This document shows, piece by piece, positions 15,120-25,298 of a stretch of 64,000 nt of DNA. The translations under genes were made by a program, and so were the position numbers. The number at the start of each line of letters is the position of its first letter. Within the stretch, counting starts at the first letter, position 1. The DNA comes from JBDIAG01 sp963835085 (GTDB lineage: Bacteria; Actinomycetota; Actinomycetes; Actinomycetales; CAWJMD01). The stretch spans positions 1,116,001 to 1,180,000 of the forward strand of contig CAWIED010000001.1 in the NCBI GenBank assembly GCA_963835085.1, written 5' to 3'. Below the pieces are notes generated by a model. The model saw only the letters and a program-made list of their open reading frames with translations. It did not search any database and had not been told where the DNA came from.

Positions 15120-17888
15120 ATGACGACGACTCCGCACGCACAGGCCTACACCAGCTGGTGGCAGTTCCGGGCTGACGCCTGGTCGAGACTGGAGGAGGCC
15201 ACGGCGCGCCTGGCGCGTCAGCGCGGCAGTGACGACGGCGAACGCAGCGCCCAACTCATCCGACAGGTCGCGGCCGAGCTCGACGAGCTCGCCACGATCG
15301 AGCGCTTCTGGGCCTACCCGGGTGGCGAGGTCGTGCGGCAGGTGCGCGAGGCCCTCGATTCCGGTCACCACGGAAAGCTCGCCCGGCTGGTGGCGCGCAT
15401 CAACCATGCGCTCGTCAACGAGACCTATCGCACGGGCATCGAACCCATCTCGTTCGACGGGGACGACGACGCCACGCTCACCGAGGCGGTCAAGGCGGCG
15501 GCGCCGCGGCACGACGTCAAGCCGTACTTCGAAGTGCTCGTCGTCGAACGCATGACCACGGCCCAGCAGGAGGAGTTCCGCGAGGAGCTGCGGCGCTGGC
15601 GCCGGCCCGACGACCCGTTCGTCTACGAGGTGGTCATCGTCGACAGCGGGGTGGAGGCCCTGATGGCGGCCCGGTTGAACGCGGGGATCCAGGCCTGCGT
15701 GATCCGGCGGCGATTCGGTCACGACTGCTCGCTCGATCTGAGCTCGCTGGGCGACTTCACCGATCCGACCATCGCCGACGACCTGGCGGACCTGTCACCG
15801 GAGGACAGGGCCCAGGTGCTGGCCCGCCGGATGGCGCAGCTGCGTCCCGAGATCGATCTCTACCTGATGGCCGACATCGGCGTGGAGGAGATGGCCGGGC
15901 GGGTCAGCCATCACTTCCGCCGGGTGTTCCATGCCCGGGAGGGCCTGCTCGAACTGCACCTGTCGCTGCTCGCCGGGGTGGGGGCGCGTTACCGCACGCC
16001 GTTCTTCGACGCCTTGCGGACCTACAGCCAGCGCCCCACCGGGGTGTTCCACGCGCTGCCGATCTCGCAGGGCAAGTCGATCGTCAACTCGCACTGGATC
16101 AAGGACATGGTCGGCTTCTACGGCCTCGACATCTTCCTGGCCGAGACCTCGGCGACCGGCGGCGGCCTAGATTCGCTCCTCGAACCCACCGGTCCGCTGC
16201 GGGAGGCCCAGAAGCTGGCGGCCGAGGCCTTCGGCGCGCGGCAGACGTACTTCGTGACCAACGGCACCTCCACCGCCAACAAGATCGTGGCCCAGGCCGT
16301 GGTGGCCCCCGGCGACATCGTGCTGGTCGACCGCAACTGCCATCAGTCGCACCACTACGGCCTGATGCTCGCCGGTGCCCACGTGAACTATCTCGACGCG
16401 TATCCGCTCAACGAATACGCGATGTACGGGGCAGTGCCGATCCGCGAGATCAAGACCAAGCTGCTCGCGTTGAAGGCGGCGGGCAAGCTCGACCGGGTCA
16501 GAATGCTGATGCTCACCAACTGCACGTTCGACGGCATCGTCTACGACGTCACGCGCGTGATGGAAGAGTGCCTGGCGATCAAGCCCGACCTCGTCTTCCT
16601 CTGGGATGAGGCCTGGTTCGCGTTCGCCCGGTTCCACCCCGTCTATCGCCCGCGCACGGGGATGCGCTCGGCGCGCTCGCTGGCCACCCGGCTACGCACG
16701 CCGGAGTACCGGGCCGAGTACGCGGCCTACCTGGCCGAGCACGGCTCCGACGCCGATCAGTCGGACGAGGCACTGCTCGACCGCCGGCTGCTGCCCGACC
16801 CCGTGCGCACCCGGGTTCGGGTCTATTCGACCCAGTCGACACACAAGACGCTCACCTCGCTGCGGCAGGGCTCGATGATCCACGTGTGGGATCAGGACTT
16901 CGCGCACAAGACCTCGGAGGCCTTCCACGAGGCATACATGGCGCACACCTCCACTTCGCCGAACTATCAGGTGCTGGCCTCGCTCGACCTCGGGCGTCGG
17001 CAGGCGTCCCTGGAAGGCTTCGAGCTGGTGCAGCGTCAGCTCGAGCTCGCAATGCGCCTGCGCGACGCGATCGACAACCATCCGTTGCTGTCGAAGTACA
17101 TGCGCTGCCTGACGACGGCAGACCTGATCCCGGACGAATACCGGCCGTCCCACATCGGCCAGCCGTTGCGCAGCGGGCTCAAGAACATGACCACGGCCTG
17201 GGAGCAGGACGAGTTCGTGCTCGACCCGTCACGGGTCACCCTGTACATCGGTGCCACCGGCATCGACGGCGCGACCTTCAAGCGCGAGCAGCTGATGGAC
17301 AAGTTCGGCATCCAGATCAACAAGACCTCGCGCAACACCGTGCTGTTCATGACGAACATCGGCACCACCCGCAGCTCTGTCGCCTACCTCGTGGAGGTGC
17401 TGGTGGCGCTCGCCCGCGACCTCGACGACCGGGTCTCGGAGATGGGCCCGGCGGCCGAGGCGGCCTTCGCCCGTGCGGTGGCCCGGCAGACCAATCCGTC
17501 GGCACCGCTGCCCGACTTCAGCGGGTTCCACCCGTCGTTCCTGTCGTCCGGGGCGCCCCCCACCCCTGAGGGCGACGTACGTTCCGCCTTCTACCTCTCC
17601 TACGCCGATCAACGCTGCGAGTACCTGTTGCAGGAGGAGGTGGAGGCAAAGGTGGAGGACGGCGTGCCGGTGGTCTCGGCCACCTTCGTCACCCCGTACC
17701 CGCCCGGGTTTCCGGTGCTCGTGCCGGGTCAGGTGTTCAGCAAGGAGATCCTGGCGTTCATGCGGGCGCTCGACACCCCCGAGATCCACGGCTACGTGCC
17801 CGACGTCGGCTACCGGGTGTACACCGACAAGGCGTTGGAGATCCTGGCCAGCGAACGCGCGACGCCTGATCTGCCTGCCCGCGCGTGA
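15120..17888 (+). CDS. Large PLP-dependent Orn/Lys/Arg decarboxylase family protein
   Basis: A 922-residue protein of the fold-type I basic amino-acid decarboxylase group. The PLP lysine is Lys576 in YSTQSTHKTLTSLRQGS. Other core signatures are TNGTSTANKIVAQAVV, DRNCHQSHHYGLML and LVFLWDEAWFAFARFHP. About 250 extra N-terminal residues, including a possible receiver-like wing domain, make it longer than typical biosynthetic enzymes. The substrate (ornithine, lysine or arginine) cannot be told from the sequence. It would make a diamine or agmatine, or act in acid resistance. The stop overlaps the start of the next gene by 4 bases (GTGA), so a CtaG-like membrane protein is co-translated, an unusual partner. 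Confidence 0.88.
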   Translation: MTTTPHAQAYTSWWQFRADAWSRLEEATARLARQRGSDDGERSAQLIRQVAAELDELATIERFWAYPGGEVVRQVREALDSGHHGKLARLVARINHALVNETYRTGIEPISFDGDDDATLTEAVKAAAPRHDVKPYFEVLVVERMTTAQQEEFREELRRWRRPDDPFVYEVVIVDSGVEALMAARLNAGIQACVIRRRFGHDCSLDLSSLGDFTDPTIADDLADLSPEDRAQVLARRMAQLRPEIDLYLMADIGVEEMAGRVSHHFRRVFHAREGLLELHLSLLAGVGARYRTPFFDALRTYSQRPTGVFHALPISQGKSIVNSHWIKDMVGFYGLDIFLAETSATGGGLDSLLEPTGPLREAQKLAAEAFGARQTYFVTNGTSTANKIVAQAVVAPGDIVLVDRNCHQSHHYGLMLAGAHVNYLDAYPLNEYAMYGAVPIREIKTKLLALKAAGKLDRVRMLMLTNCTFDGIVYDVTRVMEECLAIKPDLVFLWDEAWFAFARFHPVYRPRTGMRSARSLATRLRTPEYRAEYAAYLAEHGSDADQSDEALLDRRLLPDPVRTRVRVYSTQSTHKTLTSLRQGSMIHVWDQDFAHKTSEAFHEAYMAHTSTSPNYQVLASLDLGRRQASLEGFELVQRQLELAMRLRDAIDNHPLLSKYMRCLTTADLIPDEYRPSHIGQPLRSGLKNMTTAWEQDEFVLDPSRVTLYIGATGIDGATFKREQLMDKFGIQINKTSRNTVLFMTNIGTTRSSVAYLVEVLVALARDLDDRVSEMGPAAEAAFARAVARQTNPSAPLPDFSGFHPSFLSSGAPPTPEGDVRSAFYLSYADQRCEYLLQEEVEAKVEDGVPVVSATFVTPYPPGFPVLVPGQVFSKEILAFMRALDTPEIHGYVPDVGYRVYTDKALEILASERATPDLPARA

Positions 17889-18697
17889 GCCTGCTCACCG
17901 CCTGGTCGCCCGACCTGGTGGGGGTGGTGCTGCCGGTCGTGCTCGTCCTGGCGCTGGCGGGCGCCCGCTGGGCGGCGCGCCGGCATGGCCTGGCTTGGCC
18001 GGCCTGGCGGGTGACGGTGTACCTGCTCGGCTGCGCTGTGCTGGTCTGGACGCTCAACGGGGCCCCGGCGGCGCAGCGCACGTCCAGCCTGTGGTTGGGC
18101 GGGGTGGCCGTCGGGCTGCTCACAGCGGTCATCCCGGCGCTCTTGGCACTGGGCCTGCCGATGGGGTTGGCCTCCCTGGCTCTGCGCGGGCCTGCCCTGC
18201 GGATCGTGCGAGTGCTGCTCTTCCCCCTACTGGGTGGGGTGATCTGCCTGGCGGTCACGACCGCCACGTTCACCGCCGGCTGGTACGGACAGGCGCTGCG
18301 GTCAGGTGGTGCCCGCGCGGCGCTCATGACCGGGCTGCTGGCGGTGGGCGTGCTGGTGGCGCTGCCGCTGCTCACCGCCGACCTCGTTCCGGCCTGGTGC
18401 ACACCGGGAGTTCGCGCGCTGCTTGCCTTCGCGGACGGCCTGCTCGACGCGGTCCCCGGGATCGTGCTGATGACCGCCACCCATCCCTGGGTGCCCGGGT
18501 TCACGCTGGGCCAGTTGCACCTGGCCGGGGGAGCCCTGTTGGCCACCACCGAGGCGGTGGGCCTGCCGATGATCCTCATCGTGGTGATCGAGTGGATCAG
18601 GGCCGACGCCCGTGAGGCCCGCCGGGTGGATGCCGAGATCGATGCCCTGGACGATCCCCAGCAGCCCTGGTGGCAGCGCCCGGCCGGCCCGGACTGA
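17885..18697 (+). CDS. CtaG-like (caa3-type oxidase assembly) membrane protein
   Basis: A 270-residue protein with about seven hydrophobic helices. The C-terminal half, FADGLLDAVPGIVLMT, a Gln/His-containing loop (GFTLGQLHLAGGALLATTEA) and IEWIRADAREARRVDAEID, fits the caa3_CtaG family, whose founding members help deliver copper to cytochrome oxidase. The charged C-terminal helix with Arg/Asp/Glu runs is typical. The GTG start overlaps the stop of the decarboxylase gene. No other oxidase genes are near, so a role in oxidase assembly is an inference from the family. Confidence 0.75.
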   Translation: MSLLTAWSPDLVGVVLPVVLVLALAGARWAARRHGLAWPAWRVTVYLLGCAVLVWTLNGAPAAQRTSSLWLGGVAVGLLTAVIPALLALGLPMGLASLALRGPALRIVRVLLFPLLGGVICLAVTTATFTAGWYGQALRSGGARAALMTGLLAVGVLVALPLLTADLVPAWCTPGVRALLAFADGLLDAVPGIVLMTATHPWVPGFTLGQLHLAGGALLATTEAVGLPMILIVVIEWIRADAREARRVDAEIDALDDPQQPWWQRPAGPD

Positions 18698-19122
18698 CCA
18701 GCCGCCCTCGACGCTCATCCTTTACACCTGCGGCACAGCCGAGCAGGATGGGAGGCTCTCGATGAGACGGTGATCTCATCCCTGGTCTCACCAAAGCGGC
18801 CGAGGCGGCGATGAGCGGGTCAAGCGCACTGCGGCAGCGGCATTGAGTGGAAATTTTGCGGACACCGGCTCCCTCACAACTAATCCCACATTGCAAGACC
18901 GGAAATCTCATAACGCGGACTCTCGTCGGCGAAAGGGAACTGCGCGCGAGTCGTGTAGATTCGCACCAGCCAGGAGCCGAGGTCGTCCCCTGCGCTCCAC
19001 CCGCGCCCCGATCCCGCCTCGGCGGATCGGCGGTGGGTGCCCACCCTCGACGGGCCCGACACCGGGTCCGTCACATGCGTGCCGCCGGCTCAGGCCGGCG
19101 TCCAGGACCTGGACGGTGACCC
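18698..19122 (+). other. Gene-free leader region before gltB, with a small hairpin
   Basis: No convincing gene is present in these 425 bases. A perfect 7-bp stem, GATGAGA (18761-18767) with TCTCATC (18774-18780), lies about 65 bases after the preceding stop and may end that transcript, though it lacks a T-run. The remainder should contain the gltB promoter. Short A/T-rich patches (around 18850 and 18885-18920) are candidates, but I cannot assign -35 and -10 boxes with confidence. Confidence 0.4.
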
Positions 19123-22100
19123 ATGCGTTCGCCCTTCGCGAGCTTCTCCGCCGCCCCTGCCCCGCAGGGGCTCTACAACGGCGCCTACGAGCACGACGCC
19201 TGCGGCGTCGGCTTTGTCGCCACGCTGCGCGGCACCCCCGGCCACGACATCGTCGAGAAGGCCCTGACGGTTCTGCGCAACCTCGACCACCGCGGCGCGG
19301 TGGGCGCCGAGGTCAACTCCGGCGACGGCGCGGGCATCCTCACCCAGATCCCCGACGAGCTGCTGCGCGCCGAGGTCGACTTCGACCTGCCCGAACAGGG
19401 GCACTACGCCGCAGGCATCATCTTCCTGCCCTTCGACGACGAGGCCGCCGCCGAGGCCGCCGCCACGATCGAGGAGATCTGCCTCGACGAGGGCCTCACC
19501 GTGCACGGCTGGCGCGAGGTGCCCACCACGGCCGACCTCGTCGGCTCCATCGCGGCCGGCGCGATGCCGAGCTTCCGCCAGCTCTTCGTGAGCAAGCCGG
19601 GGCTGCAGGGTCTCGAGCTCGACCGGCACGTCTACTGCGCCCGCAAGCGCTTCGAGCACGCCACCGGGGTCTACGCGGTGTCGCTGTCGAGCCGCACCAT
19701 CACCTACAAGGGCATGCTCACCACCGAGCAGCTCGAGCAGTTCTTCCCCGACCTGTCCGACCGGCGCTACACCACCACGCTGGCCGTCGTGCACTCCCGG
19801 TTCTCCACCAACACGTTCCCGTCGTGGCCGCTCGCGCATCCCTACCGGCTGCTCGCGCACAACGGTGAGTTCAACACCCTCAAGGGCAACCGCAACTGGA
19901 TGCGGGCGCGCGAGTCACAGCTCACCAGCGACCAGCTACCGGGCGACCTCAACCGGATCTTCCCGATCGTCAGCCCCGACGGTTCCGACTCGGCCTCCTT
20001 CGACGAGGTGCTCGAGCTGTTGCACCTGGCGGGTCGTTCCCTGCCGCACGCCGTGCTCATGATGATCCCGGAGGCGTGGGAGAACAACCTCACGATGGAC
20101 CCCCAGCGCAGGGCGTTCTACCGGTTCCACTCGATGATCATGGAGCCGTGGGACGGCCCCGCCGACCTGGTGTTCACCGACGGCTCGTTGATCGGCGCGG
20201 TGCTCGACCGCAACGGCCTGCGTCCCTCCCGGTTCTGGGTCTGCGACGACGGCCTCGTGGTGCTGGCGAGCGAGGCCGGGGTGCTCGACGACCTCGACCC
20301 CGCGACGATCGTGCGCAAGGGCCGGCTCCAGCCGGGCCGGATGTTCCTCGTCGACACTATCGCGGGCCGCTTGGTGGACGACGACGAGATCAAGGCCGAG
20401 CTCGCCGCAGAGCACCCTTACGACGAGTGGCTGCACGCCGGCGTCATCAACCTGGCCGACCTGCCCGAGCGTGAGCACATCATGCACACGGCCAAGTCGG
20501 TGACCCGTCGCCAGCAGACCTTCGGCTACACCGAGGAGGAGCTTCGACTCCTGGTCACGCCCATGGGGCAGAACGCCGCCGAGCCGATCGGCTCGATGGG
20601 CACGGACTCACCCATCGCGGTGCTGTCGGCGCGCCCGAGGATGATCTTCGACTACTTCACCCAGCTCTTCGCCCAGGTCACGAACCCGCCGCTCGACGCA
20701 ATCCGCGAGGAACTCGTCACCGCGCTCACCTCGAACGCGGGTCCGCTGGGCAACCTGCTCGACGCCAACCCTGCTCACGCGCGCCAGGTCGAGCTCGACT
20801 TCCCGGTGATCGACAACGACGAGCTCGCCAAGATCGTCCGGATCAACGCCGACGGCACCCTGCCCGGCTTCCGCACCCTGCGGGTCAAGGGGTTGTACCC
20901 GGTCAAGGGCGGTGGCCCGGCGCTGGCGGCCCGACTGGAGGAGATCTTCGCCGAGGTCAGCGCGGCGATCGACGAGGGAGTGCGCTTCATCGTGCTCTCC
21001 GACCGCGACTCCGACGCCGACCACGCGCCCATTCCGTCGTTGCTGCTCACCTCCGCCGTGCACCACCACCTGATCCGGGAGAAGACCCGGACCCGGGCCG
21101 GGCTGTTCGTCGAGGCCGGCGACGTGCGCGAGGTGCACCACGTGGCGCTGCTCATCGGCTTCGGCGCGGCCGCCGTGAACCCCTACCTGGCCATGGAGTC
21201 GGTGGAACAGCTCTGCCAGCGGGGCCGCATCACGATCGAGCCCGAGAAGGCGGTGCGCAACCTCATCTACGCCCTCGGCAAGGGCGTGCTCAAGGTGATG
21301 TCGAAGATGGGCATCTCGACGGTCGCCTCGTACGCCGGCGCCCAGGTCTTCGAGGCCATCGGGCTCAGCCACGACCTCATCGACCGGTACTTCACCGGCA
21401 CCACGAGCCAGCTCGGCGGCGTGGGCCTCGACGTGATTGCCGACGAGGTCGCCGCCCGGCACGCGTTCGCGTACCCGCCCAACGGCGTCCGCCCCAGCCA
21501 CCGCGAGCTCGTGATCGGCGGGGAGTACCAGTGGCGCCGCGAGGGCGAGCCGCACCTGTTCGACCCCGAGACGGTCTTCCGGCTGCAGCACTCCACCCGC
21601 ACCGGGCGCTACGACCTGTTCAAGCAGTACACCAAGCGCGTCGACGAGCAGGCCCGACGGCTGATGACGCTGCGCGGACTGTTCGAGCTGCGCACCGACG
21701 AGGCCACGGCCATCCCGCTGGAGGAGGTGGAGCCCGTCAGCGAGATCGTCAAGCGGTTCTCCACCGGGGCGATGTCGTACGGCTCCATCTCCATGGAGGC
21801 GCACCAGAACCTGGCGATCGCCATGAACTCCATCGGCGCCAAGTCGAACACGGGCGAGGGCGGCGAAGACGTCGAGCGGCTGCTCGACCCCACCCGGCGC
21901 AGCGCGATCAAGCAGGTCGCCTCCGGCCGCTTCGGGGTGACGAGCATGTACCTCACGCACTCCGACGACCTGCAGATCAAGATGGCCCAAGGCGCGAAGC
22001 CCGGTGAGGGCGGCCAGCTGCCCGGCACCAAGGTGTACCCGTGGATCGCCGCCACCCGGCACTCCACTCCGGGCGTGGGGCTGATCTCGCCCCCTCCGCA

Positions 22101-23682
22101 CCACGACATCTACTCGATCGAAGACATCGCCCAGCTCATCCATGACCTGAAGAACGCCAACCCGCAAGCGCGGGTGCACGTCAAGCTCGTCTCGGAGGTT
22201 GGGGTCGGCACGGTCGCCGCGGGCGTGTCCAAGGCGCACGCGGACGTGGTGCTCATCTCGGGCCACGACGGCGGCACGGGCGCCAGCCCGCTCACCTCGC
22301 TCAAGCACGCCGGCGCGCCCTGGGAGATCGGCCTGGCCGAGACCCAGCAGACGCTGCTGCTCAACGGCCTGCGCGACCGCATCGTCGTGCAGACCGACGG
22401 CCAGCTCAAGACCGGCCGCGACGTGGTGATCGCCGCCCTGCTGGGCGCCGAGGAGTTCGGCTTCGCCACCGCGCCGCTGGTGGTGTCGGGCTGCGTCATG
22501 ATGCGGGTCTGCCACCTCGACACCTGCCCTGTAGGAGTCGCCACCCAGAACCCCGAGTTGCGCGCGCGGTTCTCCGGCAAGCCGGAGTTCGTGGTGAACT
22601 TCTTCGAGTTCATCGCCGAAGAGGTGCGCGAACTGCTCGCCTCGCTCGGCTTCCGCACGCTCGAAGAGGCCGTCGGGCACGTGGAGCGGATCGACGCCAA
22701 CACCGCGATCGAGCACTGGAAGGCCGACGGGCTCGACCTGACGCCGATCTTCCACGAGGTCGACCTGCCCGAGGGGGCAGCGCGCAGCCAGAAGGTGGGC
22801 CAGGACCACGGCCTGGCCAAGGCGCTCGACCACAACCTCATCACCATGTGCGCCGACGCGCTCGACAATGCCGAGCCGGTGCGCGGCCAGATCGCGGTGC
22901 GTAACGTCAACCGCACGGTCGGGACGATGCTCGGGCACGAGGTGACCAAGCGGTACGGCGCCGAGGGGTTGCCCGAAGGCACCATCGACCTCACGATGAC
23001 CGGTTCGGCCGGGCAGTCGTTCGGGGCGTTCGTGCCGCGCGGCATCACGCTGCGCCTGATCGGCGACGCAAACGACTACGTGGGCAAGGGTCTGTGCGGC
23101 GGCACGATCGCGGTTGCCCCCGACGCTGCGGCCCCGTTCGCACCGGAGGCCAACATCATCGCCGGCAACGTCATCGGCTATGGCGCCACCTCGGGCGAGC
23201 TGTACCTGAGAGGCATTGTGGGAGAGCGATTCTGCGTCCGGAACTCCGGCGCGCGGGCGGTCGTGGAGGGCGTGGGCGACCACGGTTGCGAATACATGAC
23301 CGGCGGCGTCGTGGTGGTGCTCGGCAAGACCGGGCGCAACTTCGGTGCCGGCATGAGCGGCGGGGTGGCCTACGTGCTCGATCTCGACGAGTCGCTGCTC
23401 AACCCGCAGGCGGTGAAGTCGGGCGACCTCGCTCCGGTAGCGGTCGACGACGCGGACGCCGAGGTGCTGATCGAACTGCTCACCCGGCACCGCGACCACA
23501 CCGGCAGCACCGTTGCCGCAGCGCTGCTCGACGACTTCGACTCAGCGAGAGCCCGGTTCAGCAAGCTCATGCCACGTGAGTACGCCACGGTCAGGGCTGT
23601 GCTCGCCGCCGCCGAAGACGAGGGGCTCGACCCTGCCAGCGACGTGGTGTGGTCTCGGATCATGGCCGGCATCAATGGCTGA
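19123..23682 (+). CDS. gltB: Glutamate synthase large (alpha) subunit
   Basis: This 1519-residue subunit of NADPH-dependent GOGAT makes two glutamates from glutamine and 2-oxoglutarate. The N-terminal amidotransferase should mature by removal of a short propeptide before Cys27 (YEHDACGVGFVATLRG). RFSTNTFPSWPLAHPYR belongs to the same glutaminase domain. The FMN/3Fe-4S synthase domain has GEGGEDVERL, KPGEGGQLPG, SGHDGGTGASP and the cysteine motif MMRVCHLDTCPVGVATQNP. The C-terminal beta-helix (GXXG repeats) ends the protein. The gene is followed 59 bases later by gltD. No defect is seen. Confidence 0.97.
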   Translation: MRSPFASFSAAPAPQGLYNGAYEHDACGVGFVATLRGTPGHDIVEKALTVLRNLDHRGAVGAEVNSGDGAGILTQIPDELLRAEVDFDLPEQGHYAAGIIFLPFDDEAAAEAAATIEEICLDEGLTVHGWREVPTTADLVGSIAAGAMPSFRQLFVSKPGLQGLELDRHVYCARKRFEHATGVYAVSLSSRTITYKGMLTTEQLEQFFPDLSDRRYTTTLAVVHSRFSTNTFPSWPLAHPYRLLAHNGEFNTLKGNRNWMRARESQLTSDQLPGDLNRIFPIVSPDGSDSASFDEVLELLHLAGRSLPHAVLMMIPEAWENNLTMDPQRRAFYRFHSMIMEPWDGPADLVFTDGSLIGAVLDRNGLRPSRFWVCDDGLVVLASEAGVLDDLDPATIVRKGRLQPGRMFLVDTIAGRLVDDDEIKAELAAEHPYDEWLHAGVINLADLPEREHIMHTAKSVTRRQQTFGYTEEELRLLVTPMGQNAAEPIGSMGTDSPIAVLSARPRMIFDYFTQLFAQVTNPPLDAIREELVTALTSNAGPLGNLLDANPAHARQVELDFPVIDNDELAKIVRINADGTLPGFRTLRVKGLYPVKGGGPALAARLEEIFAEVSAAIDEGVRFIVLSDRDSDADHAPIPSLLLTSAVHHHLIREKTRTRAGLFVEAGDVREVHHVALLIGFGAAAVNPYLAMESVEQLCQRGRITIEPEKAVRNLIYALGKGVLKVMSKMGISTVASYAGAQVFEAIGLSHDLIDRYFTGTTSQLGGVGLDVIADEVAARHAFAYPPNGVRPSHRELVIGGEYQWRREGEPHLFDPETVFRLQHSTRTGRYDLFKQYTKRVDEQARRLMTLRGLFELRTDEATAIPLEEVEPVSEIVKRFSTGAMSYGSISMEAHQNLAIAMNSIGAKSNTGEGGEDVERLLDPTRRSAIKQVASGRFGVTSMYLTHSDDLQIKMAQGAKPGEGGQLPGTKVYPWIAATRHSTPGVGLISPPPHHDIYSIEDIAQLIHDLKNANPQARVHVKLVSEVGVGTVAAGVSKAHADVVLISGHDGGTGASPLTSLKHAGAPWEIGLAETQQTLLLNGLRDRIVVQTDGQLKTGRDVVIAALLGAEEFGFATAPLVVSGCVMMRVCHLDTCPVGVATQNPELRARFSGKPEFVVNFFEFIAEEVRELLASLGFRTLEEAVGHVERIDANTAIEHWKADGLDLTPIFHEVDLPEGAARSQKVGQDHGLAKALDHNLITMCADALDNAEPVRGQIAVRNVNRTVGTMLGHEVTKRYGAEGLPEGTIDLTMTGSAGQSFGAFVPRGITLRLIGDANDYVGKGLCGGTIAVAPDAAAPFAPEANIIAGNVIGYGATSGELYLRGIVGERFCVRNSGARAVVEGVGDHGCEYMTGGVVVVLGKTGRNFGAGMSGGVAYVLDLDESLLNPQAVKSGDLAPVAVDDADAEVLIELLTRHRDHTGSTVAAALLDDFDSARARFSKLMPREYATVRAVLAAAEDEGLDPASDVVWSRIMAGING

Positions 23683-23741
23683 CCCGCGCTCCACCACCGC
23701 CGACCACCACCCCCAGACCGAATCCGAGCCGGGAGAGACCC

Positions 23742-25211
23742 ATGGCTGACCCCCGAGGCTTCCTCAAGAACCGCGATCGCGAGCTGCCCACCCGGCGCCC
23801 TGTTCCGGTGCGGATCAAAGACTGGCACGAGGTCTACGAGCCGCAGGATCCCGACCAGCTCACCCGTCAGGCCGGTCGCTGCATGGACTGTGGAATTCCG
23901 TTCTGCCACAATGGTTGTCCGCTCGGTAACCTGATTCCGGAGTGGAACGACCTCACCTGGCGCGGTGACTGGCACGAGGCGATCGAGCGGCTGCACGCCA
24001 CCAACAACTTCCCGGAGTTCACGGGCCGGCTGTGCCCGGCGCCGTGCGAGGCGGCGTGCGTGCTCGGCATCAACCAGCCTGCTGTCACGATCAAGCAGGT
24101 CGAGGTCTCGATCATCGAGAAGGCCTTCGCTGCGGGCGACGTGCGACCCGAGCCGCCGGACCGGCTGACGGGCCAGACCGTTGCGGTCGTCGGTTCGGGC
24201 CCGGCAGGACTTGCCGCGGCCCAGCAGCTCACCCGGGCCGGGCACACCGTCGCGGTCTACGAACGGGCCGACCAGATCGGCGGGCTGATGCGCTACGGCA
24301 TCCCCGAGTTCAAGATGGAGAAGGACGTTCTCGATCGGCGGCTCGCGCAGATGACCGCCGAGGGCACCCGCTTCCGGCCGAGTGCCGACATCGGTGGCAG
24401 CACGCCGGGCTCATTGACCGGCGACCAGTTGATCGGCCGGTACGACGCCGTGGTGCTGGCCATCGGCGCCACACTGCCGCGTGATCTGCCGGTTCCAGGC
24501 CGCCCGCTGGGCGGGGTGCTGCAGGCGATGGAATACCTGCCCCCGGCCAACCGAGTGGCCCGTGGCCAGGGTGTGCAGGGTCAGGTGACGGCCGAGGGCA
24601 AGGACGTCATCATCATCGGCGGCGGCGACACCGGCGCCGACTGCTTGGGCACCGCGCACCGGCAGGGTGCCCGATCGGTGACCCAGCTCGAGATCATGCC
24701 GCAGCCGGGGGACGATCGTGCGCTCGGCCAGCCCTGGCCCACGTACCCCATGCTCTACCGCGTGACGAGCGCGCACGAGGAGGGCGGCGAGCGGGTCTAC
24801 GCCGTCTCCACCACCGAGCTGGTCGACGACGGCACCGGCAATGTGGGCGCGCTGCGGCTCACCGAGGTTGAGTTCGTCGCGGGCCGGTTCACACCGGTGG
24901 CGGGCACCGAGCGTGAGCTGCCCGCCCAACTCGTCCTGTTGGCAATGGGTTTCACCGGCCCGCAGCAGTCGGGACTGGTGGAGCAGCTTGGTCTCGAGCT
25001 CGACCCGCGCGGCAACCTGGTGCGCGACGACGGCTACATGTCGTCTCGTGAGGGTGTGTTCGTGGCCGGCGACGCCGGTCGCGGACAGTCGCTCATCGTG
25101 TGGGCGATCGCGGAGGGCCGCGCCTGCGCCGCAGCCGTCGACACCTATCTCACGGGCAGCACGTCGCTGCCTTCGCCCATTCCACCGACCGCCCGGCAGT
25201 TGCTGGTCTGA
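23742..25211 (+). CDS. gltD: Glutamate synthase small (beta) subunit
   Basis: This 489-residue FAD and NADPH-binding subunit passes electrons to GltB. The N-terminal domain has two cysteine clusters for 4Fe-4S centres (CMDCGIPFCHNGCPLGN and CPAPCEAACVLG). A first dinucleotide fold follows at VAVVGSGPAGLAAAQQL, and a second at VIIIGGGDTGADCLG. VFVAGDAGRGQSLIVWAIAEG is the C-terminal FAD signature. ATG 23742 (MADPRGFLKNRDRELP) matches homologue starts and has GGGAGAG upstream. It is second in the gltBD operon. Confidence 0.96.
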   Translation: MADPRGFLKNRDRELPTRRPVPVRIKDWHEVYEPQDPDQLTRQAGRCMDCGIPFCHNGCPLGNLIPEWNDLTWRGDWHEAIERLHATNNFPEFTGRLCPAPCEAACVLGINQPAVTIKQVEVSIIEKAFAAGDVRPEPPDRLTGQTVAVVGSGPAGLAAAQQLTRAGHTVAVYERADQIGGLMRYGIPEFKMEKDVLDRRLAQMTAEGTRFRPSADIGGSTPGSLTGDQLIGRYDAVVLAIGATLPRDLPVPGRPLGGVLQAMEYLPPANRVARGQGVQGQVTAEGKDVIIIGGGDTGADCLGTAHRQGARSVTQLEIMPQPGDDRALGQPWPTYPMLYRVTSAHEEGGERVYAVSTTELVDDGTGNVGALRLTEVEFVAGRFTPVAGTERELPAQLVLLAMGFTGPQQSGLVEQLGLELDPRGNLVRDDGYMSSREGVFVAGDAGRGQSLIVWAIAEGRACAAAVDTYLTGSTSLPSPIPPTARQLLV

Positions 25212-25242
25212 TCCGCGGCTGAGAACGCGAAAAAATCAAACC

Positions 25243-25280
25243 ATCCCCCGGTACGTGGTGTGCACCACGTGCCGGGGGAT
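25243..25280. terminator. Long hairpin between gltD and pyk
   Basis: An 18-bp arm starting ATCCCCCGG pairs with its complement across a 2-base loop, with only one G-T mismatch. It lies 31 bases after the gltD stop and ends 18 bases before the pyk ATG. On the plus strand no T-run follows. On the minus strand the stem is followed by TTTGATTTTTTCGCG, a proper intrinsic terminator tail for transcripts entering from pyk. It may terminate gltBD, block antisense reading, or act in the pyk leader. Confidence 0.7.
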
Positions 25281-25298
25281 CGGCATAGGGTTGGGGAC

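Noticed and set aside
20608..23499. 963-codon open frame antisense to gltB
   Set aside because: Mirror of a strongly biased G/C-ending gene; composition is Asp/His/Arg/Gly-rich and no motif is present.
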